From Paenibacillus planticolens (GTDB lineage Bacteria > Bacillota > Bacilli > Paenibacillales > NBRC-103111): a stretch of 64,000 nt of DNA. The DNA lies in NCBI RefSeq assembly GCF_013141725.1, contig NZ_WHNZ01000007.1:186001-250000 (forward strand). Reading direction: 5' to 3'. Shown one piece after another: positions 7,964 through 16,923 of this stretch. How positions within the stretch are numbered: the stretch's first letter is position 1; the number at the start of each line of letters is the position of its first letter. The position numbers and the translations under genes were made by a program. The notes beneath the pieces were generated by a model. The model made no database searches and had not been told where the DNA came from. It worked only from the letters and a program-made list of their open reading frames with translations.

Positions 7964-8497
7964 GAATTGTTGTTGCTGTTTATGAAATAGAACATGTTTG
8001 CTTAAAGGACTATCTTTCTCAATTCTCGGGTGATGAAACATTTTAACAAAATTCATCCCAGTTTTTATCATTACGTTTTTTGAAGGAGCATTAACATGAG
8101 CTGTAAAGCTGTAAACATCATTAAAACCCAAGTTGTTAAATCCATATTGTAGACAGGCTGTTGCCCCCTCAGTTGCATACCCTATTCCCCAAGCCTCTTT
8201 TTTCAGTCGCCAACCTATTTCAATACATGGCGTGAAATCAGACTCAAATGTTGCTCTGTGAAATCCTATAAACCCTATAAAGTCTTTCGTTTCCTTTACT
8301 TCGACAGCATATAACCCAAAACCGCATTCCTTAAATTCCGCTATAATTGATTGATAAAATCTATTTGTTTCTTCAGTCGATAAGGTTTTAGGAAAATACC
8401 TCATGACATGTTCATCTTCATTTAGACTCCTAAGTGGCTCTAAGTCTGATTCTTCCCAGTCACGAAATTGCAATCGCGATGTTTCAAAATATATCAT
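7958..8497 (-). CDS. GNAT N-acetyltransferase (RimJ/RimL type)
   Basis: A 179-residue acetyltransferase. The N-terminal ETSRLQFRDWEESDLEPLRS is the usual opening of the RimJ/RimL group. The central IGWRLKKEAWGIGYATEGAT contains the CoA-binding loop (KKEAWGIGYA), and the C-terminus has NVMIKTGMNFV. It is a cytoplasmic enzyme with an unknown acceptor, possibly a ribosomal protein or a small molecule. The ATG at 8495-8497 follows CGGGGGTGC. It is monocistronic, with its own terminator downstream. Confidence 0.88.
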   Translation of the reverse strand: MIYFETSRLQFRDWEESDLEPLRSLNEDEHVMRYFPKTLSTEETNRFYQSIIAEFKECGFGLYAVEVKETKDFIGFIGFHRATFESDFTPCIEIGWRLKKEAWGIGYATEGATACLQYGFNNLGFNDVYSFTAHVNAPSKNVMIKTGMNFVKMFHHPRIEKDSPLSKHVLFHKQQQQFR

Positions 8498-8609
8498 TTT
8501 GCACCCCCGATCGAAGTTATTTTTGGATTTGTCAGCATTAATACCCCTAAACTTGATAGTGTTGAATTGAATAAACGATCCCTGTTAGTTGAACGATTCG
8601 AAATACAGA

Positions 8610-8822
8610 TTACCATATCAAGGAGCCATTTAATTTCTCATCTTGAAGTAACTTTTTTTCCAAGAGCCAATTATGTAGAATCCTATATGCTAACTTATCA
8701 CGTAACTCTGGATCTGTAGAAGAAAGTAAATCAACAACTTGCTGAACTATCGAATTTTCATCTATTCCTTGTGGTAGAGTAAAATTATTTCCCACGATTA
8801 TTCTTAATTCTTCTTTGAGCAC
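8610..8822 (-). pseudogene. DUF2785 protein, N-terminal fragment
   Basis: A 70-residue frame whose start (MLKEELRIIVGNNF, then LSSTDPELRDKLAYRIL) looks like the N-terminus of DUF2785 proteins, which are normally about 280 residues of helical repeats. The frame ends soon after LLQDEKLNGSLIW, so most of the protein is missing. The GTG start at 8822 has GGAG eight bases upstream. The sequence after the stop (8583-8594) contains GTTAGTTGAAC, also found at 13252, so a repeat-linked deletion is possible. Confidence in the family is moderate. Confidence 0.5.
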
Positions 8823-8985
8823 TTTCTCAACTCCAATTTCCCATTCATTCTTCCAAAAATAAATGCGTTATATCACACCATGCAGAAAACTCCTACTAGT
8901 ATAACATCTTACCAATAAAGCTAATTGCTATATGTTAACTTAGTCACTTCAAGCAGATTCGCCCTCATAACTTTTATGATAGACC

Positions 8986-9933
8986 TCAATCCAAGAATTT
9001 GGCAAAGCGTTCTGTGATTTGGATCCCTCTGTGCCAATCCGTTCCTCCGTCTTCAATCGTCCAGCACGCCTCCAAAACGCCTCGTGCCACACCCCACATC
9101 GCGATTCGACGAGGGTCAAGACCCAGGCGATCGGCCATAATCGCAATCCTGTCCCGCAGCACAAGTTCGCAGTCACCACCCCGATTCTCGTAGTTAAGCA
9201 GATACTGGATCGTATCAAAATGGATGTCGCCTACGATACCTTTGGGGTCAATGACAGCCCATTTCTCTTCGCCTTGGCGAAGAATGTTATCATGATGCAG
9301 ATCGCCATGCAGTAAGAAATTCTCACTCGTGGTCGCGATGAGATATTCCAGACATTCTTCGGCATTCTCAACCCAACTCGGAGGCAGTGGACCGTCTACA
9401 TTCATGTCTGTGAATCGATCTCGGTATCGCTCAATTGCCGCGAAATGCTGCTTCATTGACGGGTACAGACTTCCAGTTGGCGGTGAGAGGTGAAGGCGGC
9501 GAAATACTTGGCAAAAGATATCCGTCGCTAGTGCATCCTTCTCAATTGTCGACAAAGGCATGCCAGGCTCGGCACCCTCCAGTAGTACAACTCCCCAATC
9601 CTCGTCTGCATCAAGCACATGAATAACCCCTCGCCCCTCAAAAGCGCGAAGGACACTAACTTCTCTAGAAAGCTCACCCTTCATGAAAGATGATTTAAGA
9701 ACGACTCGCTTCCCGTCGCTGCGCGTTGCGCGGAGCACGAAGTTATATGATAAATTTGGAAATGGATCCTGAGGGTTAAAGTTGAAGCGGTTTGCACATT
9801 CGTCGATGAGCCTAGGCAGCGCCTCTGACCAAGCGACACCTTGCTCACCGTGGAGTTCTTGCATTCTTTTAATAAATGTATCGGGGATCACGATCATACC
9901 GGAATGGCTCCTTTTTTCAAAAATTTCGAACAT
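8986..9933 (-). CDS. APH(6)/hydroxyurea-type phosphotransferase
   Basis: A 315-residue kinase-like protein of the aminoglycoside/hydroxyurea resistance family (PF04655, streptomycin 6-kinase-like). Numbered from an in-frame TTG one codon upstream of the ATG, the catalytic loop is HGDLHHDN at 210-217 (D212), the metal-binding motif is DPKG at 230-233, and the ATP-binding lysine is probably K81 (VVLKSS). Such enzymes phosphorylate streptomycin or hydroxyurea, but many chromosomal homologues have no proven resistance role. ATG 9931-9933 is the likely start. There are no linked genes, and a 190-base region separates it from the divergent secreted protein at 10129. Confidence 0.82.
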   Translation of the reverse strand: MFEIFEKRSHSGMIVIPDTFIKRMQELHGEQGVAWSEALPRLIDECANRFNFNPQDPFPNLSYNFVLRATRSDGKRVVLKSSFMKGELSREVSVLRAFEGRGVIHVLDADEDWGVVLLEGAEPGMPLSTIEKDALATDIFCQVFRRLHLSPPTGSLYPSMKQHFAAIERYRDRFTDMNVDGPLPPSWVENAEECLEYLIATTSENFLLHGDLHHDNILRQGEEKWAVIDPKGIVGDIHFDTIQYLLNYENRGGDCELVLRDRIAIMADRLGLDPRRIAMWGVARGVLEACWTIEDGGTDWHRGIQITERFAKFLD

Positions 9934-10128
9934 CAAATATTTCTTTCCTAGCTGTCTTCCTCAATTTTACAATATAAACGAAGTTATGTTATAGATAATA
10001 ATTTTATATAATCACTTGGCAGCTCGCTTGATATTCGATCAATAAATTAGCGAAACATTTGACTCCCCAGATGCGTCAATTTATATATCCTGTAAATCGG
10101 CTCTAACGAGCATTGGAGGAAACCTTGT

Positions 10129-11586
10129 ATGCGAAAACAAACGCTTACCTTACTATCCGTAATCCTGCTTAGCGGATTGGTCCTCGACAAAGGCGTACAT
10201 GCCGCTGATTCGAGCTCTGCGCTGCTTCCGTTACCCATCGAACTCGTTTTAAAAGAGCAACTTACGCCTGTGTATGACTCGATCGATGGTCAGCAGCTAT
10301 ATTCCGCTGCACCGCAAGTCGTGAAGGTCGATGGAGCAGAATCGGGCTGGGATCGTAAACTGATTCAGAATCATGAGGCTGTCTGGTTCGAAATTAAGAC
10401 GTCTGACGGGGAACGTTGGGTTCACCTGCAAAACCCCGAGTTTCGGGAAGACTACTATCAACATATCCTGCTGACCGATAAGGAGAGCTTTTATAATGAC
10501 CAGCGCGCTGGCGCTCGGAGCGCAGGATCCGTTTCTCCCCAACTGCTGCGCGTCCTGTATGCCGTCGAAGGCAATTATTTGGTCCAAACCTGGCTCGGCT
10601 ATCGGTGGATGCGTCCGCTGCACCCCATCATTGACGATGTGCAAACGTATGGTGCGAACAGCTCAGGCATATCGTTTGAATTACCGACAACCTCACCGAT
10701 GTTCGATTCCCCGGACGCCGGCAGTAATTTGGCAGGCTGGCTTGCCCCGCAATGGTTCACATCGAAAATCGTATGGAACGGTTGGTACTATGTAGACACT
10801 TGGGATGGCCCCCACTGGGTAAACCCGAAAGTGGGGTATCCTGCGGACTTACGCAGCGAAGATACGACGCTAATGCTAGACGAAACCGCGGTTGTTTACG
10901 AACATCCGAACAAGGCGGCCCGCGTGCTTGGTTCCTTTGCTCCTCAGACCGTTAGTTCTTTCGAGCATGGAGGCGGCTGGTATCATATTCACAGCTCGTG
11001 GCTCGGCGATTCGTGGATATACTATGTGAAACAGGACCAGGATCCCGATGCTTACGTCCCCCCGACGCATATAGAGGTAAAACCGATTACAGTAGTCAAT
11101 CAAACTAAAATCATTACCGAACTCGGATCCGGGGGGCGAAATTATCCGTTTGATTTAACGGTTCTTGTTAAGAATGAAGCCGGTAATATCTCCAACGAAG
11201 CTTTTCAACCATATGGAAAAGATGTCGGTATCCAATTCACAGTCCGGAATATGAGTGAGGGTGCGCTGACGATGCAGCCAACTACCTCGTTCAAAATCAA
11301 CATCTCCCGTCGGGATACGATGGATGGATCGTTGACGCTAGTTTGGTCCGGTCAAATCGATTCTCTGGATGCGAAAATGGCAAGCGGTGAAGTACATTCG
11401 CTTGACTTTATCTGGGACCAGAAAGATTCCGACGGGAAGCAAGTTCCTTTTGGCGAATATTCCGTTGAAATCAAACTGCCGATGAGCATCAGCTATACGA
11501 AGGATGGCGAACCGAGCACGGTTCAGCACGAGGACGCCAAGTCAGCCATACTTACAAGCTTCCCGTTGCGAATCAGCGCGAAGTAG
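10129..11586 (+). CDS. Secreted SH3-like repeat protein with BsuPI-like domain
   Basis: A 485-residue exported protein with a signal peptide (MRKQTLTLLSVILLSGLVLD, cleavage after about VHA-A26). Residues about 38-305 form four SH3/GW-like units, each ending in a W-x-x-x-x-W pattern (GERWVHL, YRWMRPL, GPHWVNP, DSWIYYV). Residues about 330-485 resemble the BsuPI intracellular-proteinase-inhibitor fold (VWSGQIDSLDAKMASGE, FGEYSVEIKL). SH3-like repeats usually bind the cell wall, so a wall-attached protein is plausible. The start follows GGAGG. GC is higher than in flanking genes. No enzyme motif is seen. Confidence 0.7.
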   Translation: MRKQTLTLLSVILLSGLVLDKGVHAADSSSALLPLPIELVLKEQLTPVYDSIDGQQLYSAAPQVVKVDGAESGWDRKLIQNHEAVWFEIKTSDGERWVHLQNPEFREDYYQHILLTDKESFYNDQRAGARSAGSVSPQLLRVLYAVEGNYLVQTWLGYRWMRPLHPIIDDVQTYGANSSGISFELPTTSPMFDSPDAGSNLAGWLAPQWFTSKIVWNGWYYVDTWDGPHWVNPKVGYPADLRSEDTTLMLDETAVVYEHPNKAARVLGSFAPQTVSSFEHGGGWYHIHSSWLGDSWIYYVKQDQDPDAYVPPTHIEVKPITVVNQTKIITELGSGGRNYPFDLTVLVKNEAGNISNEAFQPYGKDVGIQFTVRNMSEGALTMQPTTSFKINISRRDTMDGSLTLVWSGQIDSLDAKMASGEVHSLDFIWDQKDSDGKQVPFGEYSVEIKLPMSISYTKDGEPSTVQHEDAKSAILTSFPLRISAK

Positions 11587-11622
11587 GGAAAAGAAAGTTT
11601 AGACGGATCCGATAAATGAAAC

Positions 11623-11665
11623 AGCGGCAGACAAAGACGTTAAATAAAGTCTTAGACCTGCCGCT
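11623..11665. terminator. Hairpin between convergent genes
   Basis: AGCGGCAG (11623-11630) pairs with CTGCCGCT (11658-11665), with further pairing inside (AAAGAC with GTCTT). It sits between the convergent SH3-protein and monooxygenase genes and could end both, though no long T-run follows. Confidence 0.5.
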
Positions 11666-11702
11666 ATTGTGGCTCTGGCTCGAAGCACCCATAATGGTCA
11701 GA

Positions 11703-12746
11703 TCATTTCTGGATTGCCTTTCGCACAGCTGGAGCGATCTCAGTTGCCAATTTTTCAATGTTCTCCACTACTTTTTTAAATGGCATCCCGCCCATATCTA
11801 TTTGGGCCATAAATCGCTGATGTCCAAATAACTCGTATTGGTGCAAAATTTTTTCAATAATTTGCTGTGAACTTCCAACCAACAAGGCAGTTTCTTCTCC
11901 AGACAGCCGTTCAAAATCCGCTCTTGAAATCTCATTTTCCCAATAATTAATATGATAGGGATAGAATTCATCTCTTGCCTTCTGAGTTGTTTCAGCAATA
12001 TAGACATGCCCGGTTACTCCAACCTTCAAATCTGCCGGAGCATGGCCTGCTTCATAAGCAGAAAGTCGATACCTGTCTACAAGCGGCTTGAACCGAATCG
12101 GGTCGCCTTCAAACACCACTAGCGCAAGTCCAGTACCAAATCTGCCGGCCCTTGCAGCACTTTCTAGACTTTCTTGAACGGCAATCCATAATGGGATACT
12201 TTTCTGAACAGGTCGCGGAGAGATTTCAGCGTCCAGAAATTCGGAGCGAAAACGCCCCGTCCAGGTAACCCTTTCATGGGCGCTCAGCTCTCGAAATAAA
12301 TGAATATTTTCTTCGAACAAATCGTCGCAATTCTCCAAATTATAGCCAAATAGAGGGAAAGACTCTATATAGGCTCCACGCCCCGCCATGATTTCGGCGC
12401 GTCCATTGGATAAAAGATCCAGTGTCGCAAAATCCTCAAATAGACGTACAGGGTCTACCGTATTGAATATAGTTGCAGCACTGGTCAGTTTAATTCGCTT
12501 GGTAACTTGCGAAATTGCAGACAAGACCATCTGCGGCGATGATACTGCATAGTCCAGACGATGATGCTCGCCAACGCCAAAAACGTCCAGCCCTGCTTCA
12601 TCTGCCATTTTCGCTGCTTGTATGATTTCGTTCAGCCGCTGTCTTGCACTGATACATATCCCCGTGTGTGGATTTGATCTTAAATCTGCTAATGTATATA
12701 TCCCAAATTCCATGCCTGAATGATCGATCTCGGGATCTACCTTCAT
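11703..12746 (-). CDS. LLM class flavin-dependent oxidoreductase
   Basis: A 347-residue protein of the bacterial luciferase-like monooxygenase family. Typical features are the N-terminal strand MEFGIYTL, the EHHRLDYAVSSP segment (residues about 60-71), the RIKLTSAATIFNTVDPVRLFED stretch, and GRAEIMAGRGAY for flavin binding. These TIM-barrel enzymes use reduced FMN (or F420 in some branches) to oxidise or reduce small molecules. The substrate is unknown. ATG 12746 follows AGGAGG. It is a single gene with no linked flavin reductase. A perfect 17-bp dyad lies about 200 bases upstream. Confidence 0.9.
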   Translation of the reverse strand: MKVDPEIDHSGMEFGIYTLADLRSNPHTGICISARQRLNEIIQAAKMADEAGLDVFGVGEHHRLDYAVSSPQMVLSAISQVTKRIKLTSAATIFNTVDPVRLFEDFATLDLLSNGRAEIMAGRGAYIESFPLFGYNLENCDDLFEENIHLFRELSAHERVTWTGRFRSEFLDAEISPRPVQKSIPLWIAVQESLESAARAGRFGTGLALVVFEGDPIRFKPLVDRYRLSAYEAGHAPADLKVGVTGHVYIAETTQKARDEFYPYHINYWENEISRADFERLSGEETALLVGSSQQIIEKILHQYELFGHQRFMAQIDMGGMPFKKVVENIEKLATEIAPAVRKAIQK

Positions 12747-12945
12747 AATTTTTTCCTCCTAACACCCCATTTAACGACCAAGAAAGATCAGATATTTAAA
12801 TAATTCGCCATAACCTTCTTTAAAAATGCTGATTGATCTTACATAATATTCTGCTTTTTCAAATAGTTACGACTTAAGCATGCTTAATCTGAATCTTTAT
12901 TAGGTCAAGAAAGTTTTCCGTAGCCGCGGCGATCTGTTCCAATAA

Positions 12946-12987
12946 CTTAATGAGGCTGCCGATTGATTTATCGGCAGCCTCATTAAG
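12946..12987 (-). terminator. Dyad/terminator of the GAGGCTGCC family
   Basis: A perfect 17-bp stem (12946-12962 with 12971-12987) around an eight-base loop, the best preserved of three copies in the window (others at 5523 and 55659). It lies just downstream, on the minus strand, of the 13000-13245 open frame and probably ends its transcript. Confidence 0.65.
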
Positions 12988-12999
12988 TAGCTTGTTAAA

Positions 13000-13245
13000 C
13001 TAACGTTCACTTTCTAGTTCGATTTCTATCATTCTGGGACCATAACGATTCATACCCTTTGGGATAACAAAATCAATTTTTTCACTAAGTGATTCAAGCA
13101 AGAGTAATTCAGAATTTATCTCTTCGGTGCTCATTTCAGAATGGATTCGAAGTAAGAAAGATCCGCTCTTGCTTGTTTCAAGAACGAAAGTACATGTGTC
13201 TGATAGTTGGTTAAACCGAATCCGTTCCCAATCTCTATTACGTAT
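13000..13245 (-). pseudogene. Open frame without start, possible gene remnant
   Basis: An open frame of 82 codons, on the minus strand directly downstream of the SDR gene, reads as plausible protein (FVLETSKSGSFLLRIHSEMS, then KIDFVIPKGMNRYGPRMIEI) and ends in ESER-stop inside a CGTTAG repeat half-site. No ATG with a ribosome binding site begins it; the first methionine is in the middle. I do not recognise the family. It is probably the 3' end of a gene truncated by the junction at about 13246-13252, where the sequence GTTAGTTGAAC recurs. Confidence 0.4.
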
Positions 13246-13252
13246 TCATCTG

Positions 13253-14035
13253 TTAGTTGAACCCACCCGTGGAATGTAATACTTGGCCGGTAATCCACTC
13301 CCCATCATCAGTCGCTAAGAATGCAACCAGACGAGCTGCATCCTTAGGCAATCCTACTCTACCTGTTACAAATTGCTTAGATAGCTGGTGTCGTAGGTCA
13401 GGAGTCATCCACCCTGTGTCTGTGGGGCCAGGATTTACCGCATTTACGGTGATGCCTTTCGGTCCTGCTTCTGCTGCAAAAGTGCGTGTGAAAGCATCAA
13501 TTGCCCCTTTCGTCGTGGCATAAGAAATTTCACCAGTCATGGGACCTAGTGATTGGCCCGATGTCATATTAATAACTCGGCCACCTGTCGATTGCGTAAA
13601 TCGTCTGGCGAATTCCACACTAAGCATAGTTACCGCCCTAACATTAATTGCGTAGTGTGCATCCAAAGACTCTGGTGTAATCGTGGTTAAATCATCGTTA
13701 ACCGAATATCAAGCATTATTTATAAGAATGGAAGGTTCTCCTAGCTTCTGCTCAACTTTATTTAATAAATCCACAAAGCTTTCAGGTAAAGAAAGATCCA
13801 TCCTTACGTGTTCGCAACGAACGCCCAAGGAGCGTATTTCCTCACAAAGTTGCTCTTGCTCCTCGTAATTGCTACCCCAGGGCATCTGTTGATCGTAACT
13901 AACCCAGTGTGTAAAAAATACATCAGCCCCTAGATAGGCCAACTCTTTGCACACCGCTGCACCGATTCCTGCGCTGCGACTTGCCCCTGTTACTATTGCG
14001 ATTCGACCTGTTAATCTGCCAGGTATAGTCTTCAT
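13253..14035 (-). pseudogene. SDR oxidoreductase with in-frame stop
   Basis: A short-chain dehydrogenase of 261 codons interrupted by one in-frame TGA at 13709-13711. The N-terminal part has TGASRSAGIGAAV (NAD(P) binding) and ILINNA. After the stop the same frame continues with YSVNDDLTTI, then the catalytic S in NMTSGQ and YATTK, and it ends in TGQVLHSTGGFN, the usual SDR C-terminus. Both halves are otherwise intact. The start is ATG 14033-14035 with AAGGAGAG upstream; an earlier in-frame start exists but has no site. Closest in type to 3-oxoacyl-ACP-reductase-like SDRs. A nonsense mutation, suppressed stop or sequence error are all possible. Confidence 0.85.
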
Positions 14036-14312
14036 GGGTCTTTTCTCTCCTTTTTGTGAGTCAGGTCCCGAATAAGTCATTCACAAAATGATTGTACTCC
14101 TACAAAAGTAAAAACATCTCTTCTAATTCGGTGCATCCTCTGTCCTTTTATGTAACTTTAGTTTACCATTGACCCCCAGAATTTGGACGTACTAAACAAT
14201 TATAATAAAACTATACTCCAATCGAAAAAGCAGCCACTTGTTGTCGACTGCCTTCACTGCTATTTTTATTAAGATATAGTTTCACGTTAGCAAGGAAACC
14301 GAACATTTTGAA

Positions 14313-15563
14313 TTATCTTTTCCTTTGCAAGCCATAATTAACTTTAGGAGCACCCACAAATCGGTTCCTTGCTGCACCAATACCAAACATAAACAGTAAT
14401 ATAGAAGCGCCAACTAATATGAGGAGTGGCATGGTCCAACTATTTGTCGCATCATGCAGATATCCAATCAACGCAGGACCAATTGCTGCCAGGAGGTATC
14501 CGATCGATTGCGCCATTCCAGACAGTTCAGCAGCCTGTTGAGAATTTTCTGTACGCAAGCCGAAAAACATCATGGCCAAGCTAAAGGCAAAGCCTCCACC
14601 AATTCCGAGTATTATGATCCACAATAGAATTAGATTGGAACTTCCATAAAGTAGTCCGAGTGTTCCCGTCAAAATCAAAATGGACGTGATGATCACTAAT
14701 GAACGTTGGTTTGACATACGCCCAGCAATAACGGGGACAATAAAGGTAAATGGAAGCAGAGCTAGTTGCATAATCGAGAGATACCATCCTGATTGACCTG
14801 AATCAATTCCTTGCTGTTTTAATATTTCAGGCAACCATGCAATCAGCACATAGAATATCATGGATTGTATGCCCATAAACAAGGTTACTTGCCAAGCCAG
14901 GGACGAACGCCAAACATTCACATCATTGTTGATCGGTTGTTTGTTGCCAGAGGTGGGAACTTGTTTTGATCGATTTTTTAATTGCGGTAACCAACAGAGT
15001 ATTGATAAAAAACTTAGAAACCCCCAGATTCCCAATGCGCCTTGCCACTTTAAACCTGCTCCTACTGCTAGCGGCACACTGATTCCCGAAGCGATCGCTC
15101 CACATAAATTCATTGAAATAGAATATACACCTGTCATGGCGCCGATTTTATTCGAGAAATCCCGTTTGATTAGACTTGGCAATAATACATTACACACTGC
15201 AATTGCAAATCCAAGAATTGCAGTTCCAACATACAGATTAGCTGCCCCAGATAAAGAACGTATTACAATTCCAACGGTTAAAAATATGAGGGCTATCAAA
15301 ATGACGCGTTCCACGCCATATTTTCGTCCTAATTTAGGCACAAAAGGAGATAATAAGGCAAAAGCAAGCAATGGCACCGTAGTAATCAGGCCCGCTAACG
15401 TATTTGAAATATGAACATTATCCCTAATGAGACTAGCTAAAGGACCGACCGAGGTTAAAGGAGCACGTAGATTAGCCGCGATAACAATAATGCCTAGAAT
15501 TATCAGCCACGTAGAAGATGGAACAGCTTGTTTGTTCTGATTTTTTTCTATTTGATTTGACAT
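14313..15563 (-). CDS. MFS transporter, CynX/NimT type
   Basis: A 416-residue 12-TM major facilitator with the CynX/NimT signature near the N-terminus (AANLRAPLTSVGPL) and LGRKYGVERVILIALIFLT between helices 2 and 3. Members export or import cyanate, 2-nitroimidazole or other small organics. I chose ATG 15561-15563 (AAGGAG upstream) over an in-frame start 39 bases earlier. The XRE-cupin regulator gene lies directly upstream on the same strand, with 238 bases between. A perfect 14-bp palindrome in that gap is a likely operator. Confidence 0.88.
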   Translation of the reverse strand: MSNQIEKNQNKQAVPSSTWLIILGIIVIAANLRAPLTSVGPLASLIRDNVHISNTLAGLITTVPLLAFALLSPFVPKLGRKYGVERVILIALIFLTVGIVIRSLSGAANLYVGTAILGFAIAVCNVLLPSLIKRDFSNKIGAMTGVYSISMNLCGAIASGISVPLAVGAGLKWQGALGIWGFLSFLSILCWLPQLKNRSKQVPTSGNKQPINNDVNVWRSSLAWQVTLFMGIQSMIFYVLIAWLPEILKQQGIDSGQSGWYLSIMQLALLPFTFIVPVIAGRMSNQRSLVIITSILILTGTLGLLYGSSNLILLWIIILGIGGGFAFSLAMMFFGLRTENSQQAAELSGMAQSIGYLLAAIGPALIGYLHDATNSWTMPLLILVGASILLFMFGIGAARNRFVGAPKVNYGLQRKR

Positions 15564-15610
15564 TCTAAATTTCTCCTTACTGCCGATTGAAAAACTAATC
15601 ACTAAATAAC

Positions 15611-15624
15611 TATTCGCGCGAATA
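15611..15624. promoter_or_regulatory. Perfect palindrome, putative operator
   Basis: TATTCGCGCGAATA is a perfect 14-bp palindrome 48 bases upstream of the MFS start codon. The flanking AT-rich DNA (TATACTAATTGTA on the minus strand) could hold promoter elements. By position it is a candidate site for the XRE-cupin regulator encoded next door, but this is inference. Confidence 0.45.
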
Positions 15625-15801
15625 CAATTAGTATAGTATAATATATTTTATTTTGCAATAAGTATATAATAAAGTACCAACGATAGTGCGTAATCTTCAA
15701 ATATTTACTTTTCTAAAAACAAAAAAACAACAAAGAAAATTCCATGTAACATGGACTTCTTAGTTGTATTTTGAAGAATAATCCAGTAATTTATTCGAAT
15801 T

Positions 15802-16365
15802 TTACATTCCATATTTTAATGAAATATGAAGCACAGCTTCGCTATCCGTATGATTAGTATAGGAATGTGGACTATCTGCACGGAAACTGATCGAATCATA
15901 TTGATTCAATAGGTAGACCTCTCCATTAACTTGAATTTCAATTGCACCTGTCATGACTGTCGCAATTTCAGTTGAATTCAGATGATGACCTTCAGGGTGA
16001 TACGAGCTATTTGGTTGCAAATAAGCACGACACATTTCAATATCGTAAGTTGCGTTTTTAAAGATTGGTTCAACAACCCAATTCTTTTGATCGCTAGTAA
16101 ACCGCAACCCCTCGCCTGCTCGGTAAAGACATACAGGATCTTCTGATTTGAACAAGGCCATTAACGGTAAAGATACGCCTTTTGAAATTTTCCATAAAAT
16201 AGCTATCGTTGGATTTGTTTCGCCACGCTCAATATTTCCAAGCGTGAGTTTACTTACACCAGTTAACTCCGCTAACTCTTCTAGGCTCATATTTTTTTCT
16301 TTTCTAAATTTTTTTAGGGCAGCGCCGACTTGTAATATGATTTGTTTTGAATCATCGACTTCCAT
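15802..16365 (-). CDS. XRE-family regulator with cupin sensor domain
   Basis: A 187-residue transcription factor with an N-terminal helix-turn-helix (about 12-65; LEELAELTGVSKLTLGNIER) and a C-terminal cupin_2 domain (about 105-185; HPEGHHLNSTEIATVMTGAI, later FRADSPHSYTNH), whose histidines could bind a metal or ligand. This is the layout of MerR/PuuR-type sensory repressors that control one nearby transporter. The MFS gene lies immediately downstream, so it is the likely target. Start ATG 16365 has only a weak upstream purine run (GAGGTG). Confidence 0.88.
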   Translation of the reverse strand: MEVDDSKQIILQVGAALKKFRKEKNMSLEELAELTGVSKLTLGNIERGETNPTIAILWKISKGVSLPLMALFKSEDPVCLYRAGEGLRFTSDQKNWVVEPIFKNATYDIEMCRAYLQPNSSYHPEGHHLNSTEIATVMTGAIEIQVNGEVYLLNQYDSISFRADSPHSYTNHTDSEAVLHISLKYGM

Positions 16366-16478
16366 TTGAATTTCACCTCTGTAAAAGAATAACTATTGCT
16401 AAGTATATGGCTTATCGAGACTTTTTCAAAGAGCAGTTGCCGTTATACCACCACCATGCACTTCTTCAAGAGTCGGCT

Positions 16479-16515
16479 AAAAAAGCCTGCTGTATTTTAC
16501 AACACAATCAGGCTT
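16479..16515 (-). terminator. Intrinsic terminator
   Basis: On the minus strand AAGCCTG (16509-16515 side) pairs with CAGGCTT (16483-16489) around a 19-base loop and runs into TTTTTT. It ends the small zinc-ribbon gene at 16563. Confidence 0.65.
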
Positions 16516-16562
16516 GTGACGTTACAGTAAATATCCTTTTCAAAATTATTGCCGTTTTCCAC

Positions 16563-16793
16563 TTAAATTAAGCTTTTCATGCCCCGCAGCCACTCATAAA
16601 AACCATCATCGAAAAAGAGATCAGGAATGTATGTCTGAGTGTAATTGCAATTTGGGCAAAGAAGTACCAACCCTTGTTCAAGCACCTTAGGGTATAATTT
16701 CTCGTGTTTACTGTTGTTTCCGCAAGTAAGAGGATGCACTCCTTCTAACTGCTGGTAATCTTTAATACGTTGCTTAACTTCCTCTTCGTTCAT
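16563..16793 (-). CDS. Small putative zinc-binding protein
   Basis: A 76-residue protein with an HPLTCG motif (C24) and a later CPNCNYTQTYIPDLF (C46, C49), which together look like a short zinc ribbon. The C-terminus is aromatic and basic (DGFYEWLRGMKSLI). I know of no defined function. The ATG at 16793 has AAAGGGGAT upstream, and an intrinsic terminator follows the gene, so it is likely a real monocistronic gene. Confidence 0.6.
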   Translation of the reverse strand: MNEEEVKQRIKDYQQLEGVHPLTCGNNSKHEKLYPKVLEQGLVLLCPNCNYTQTYIPDLFFDDGFYEWLRGMKSLI

Positions 16794-16923
16794 TTATATC
16801 CCCTTTATTTACATTGATTACTTACGATTCTGCCCTACTATCCTTGAAAACCATCTAACAGAAATTCACCAATCTTTTCGATATAATTATACACGATGTA
16901 CTCTTCTACAACATAAAATAATC

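Noticed and set aside
13190..13262. Fusion of the SDR with the downstream 82-codon frame
   Set aside because: The SDR ends at its normal C-terminus (GGFN) and a TAA, and the downstream frame is in another phase, so they are separate.
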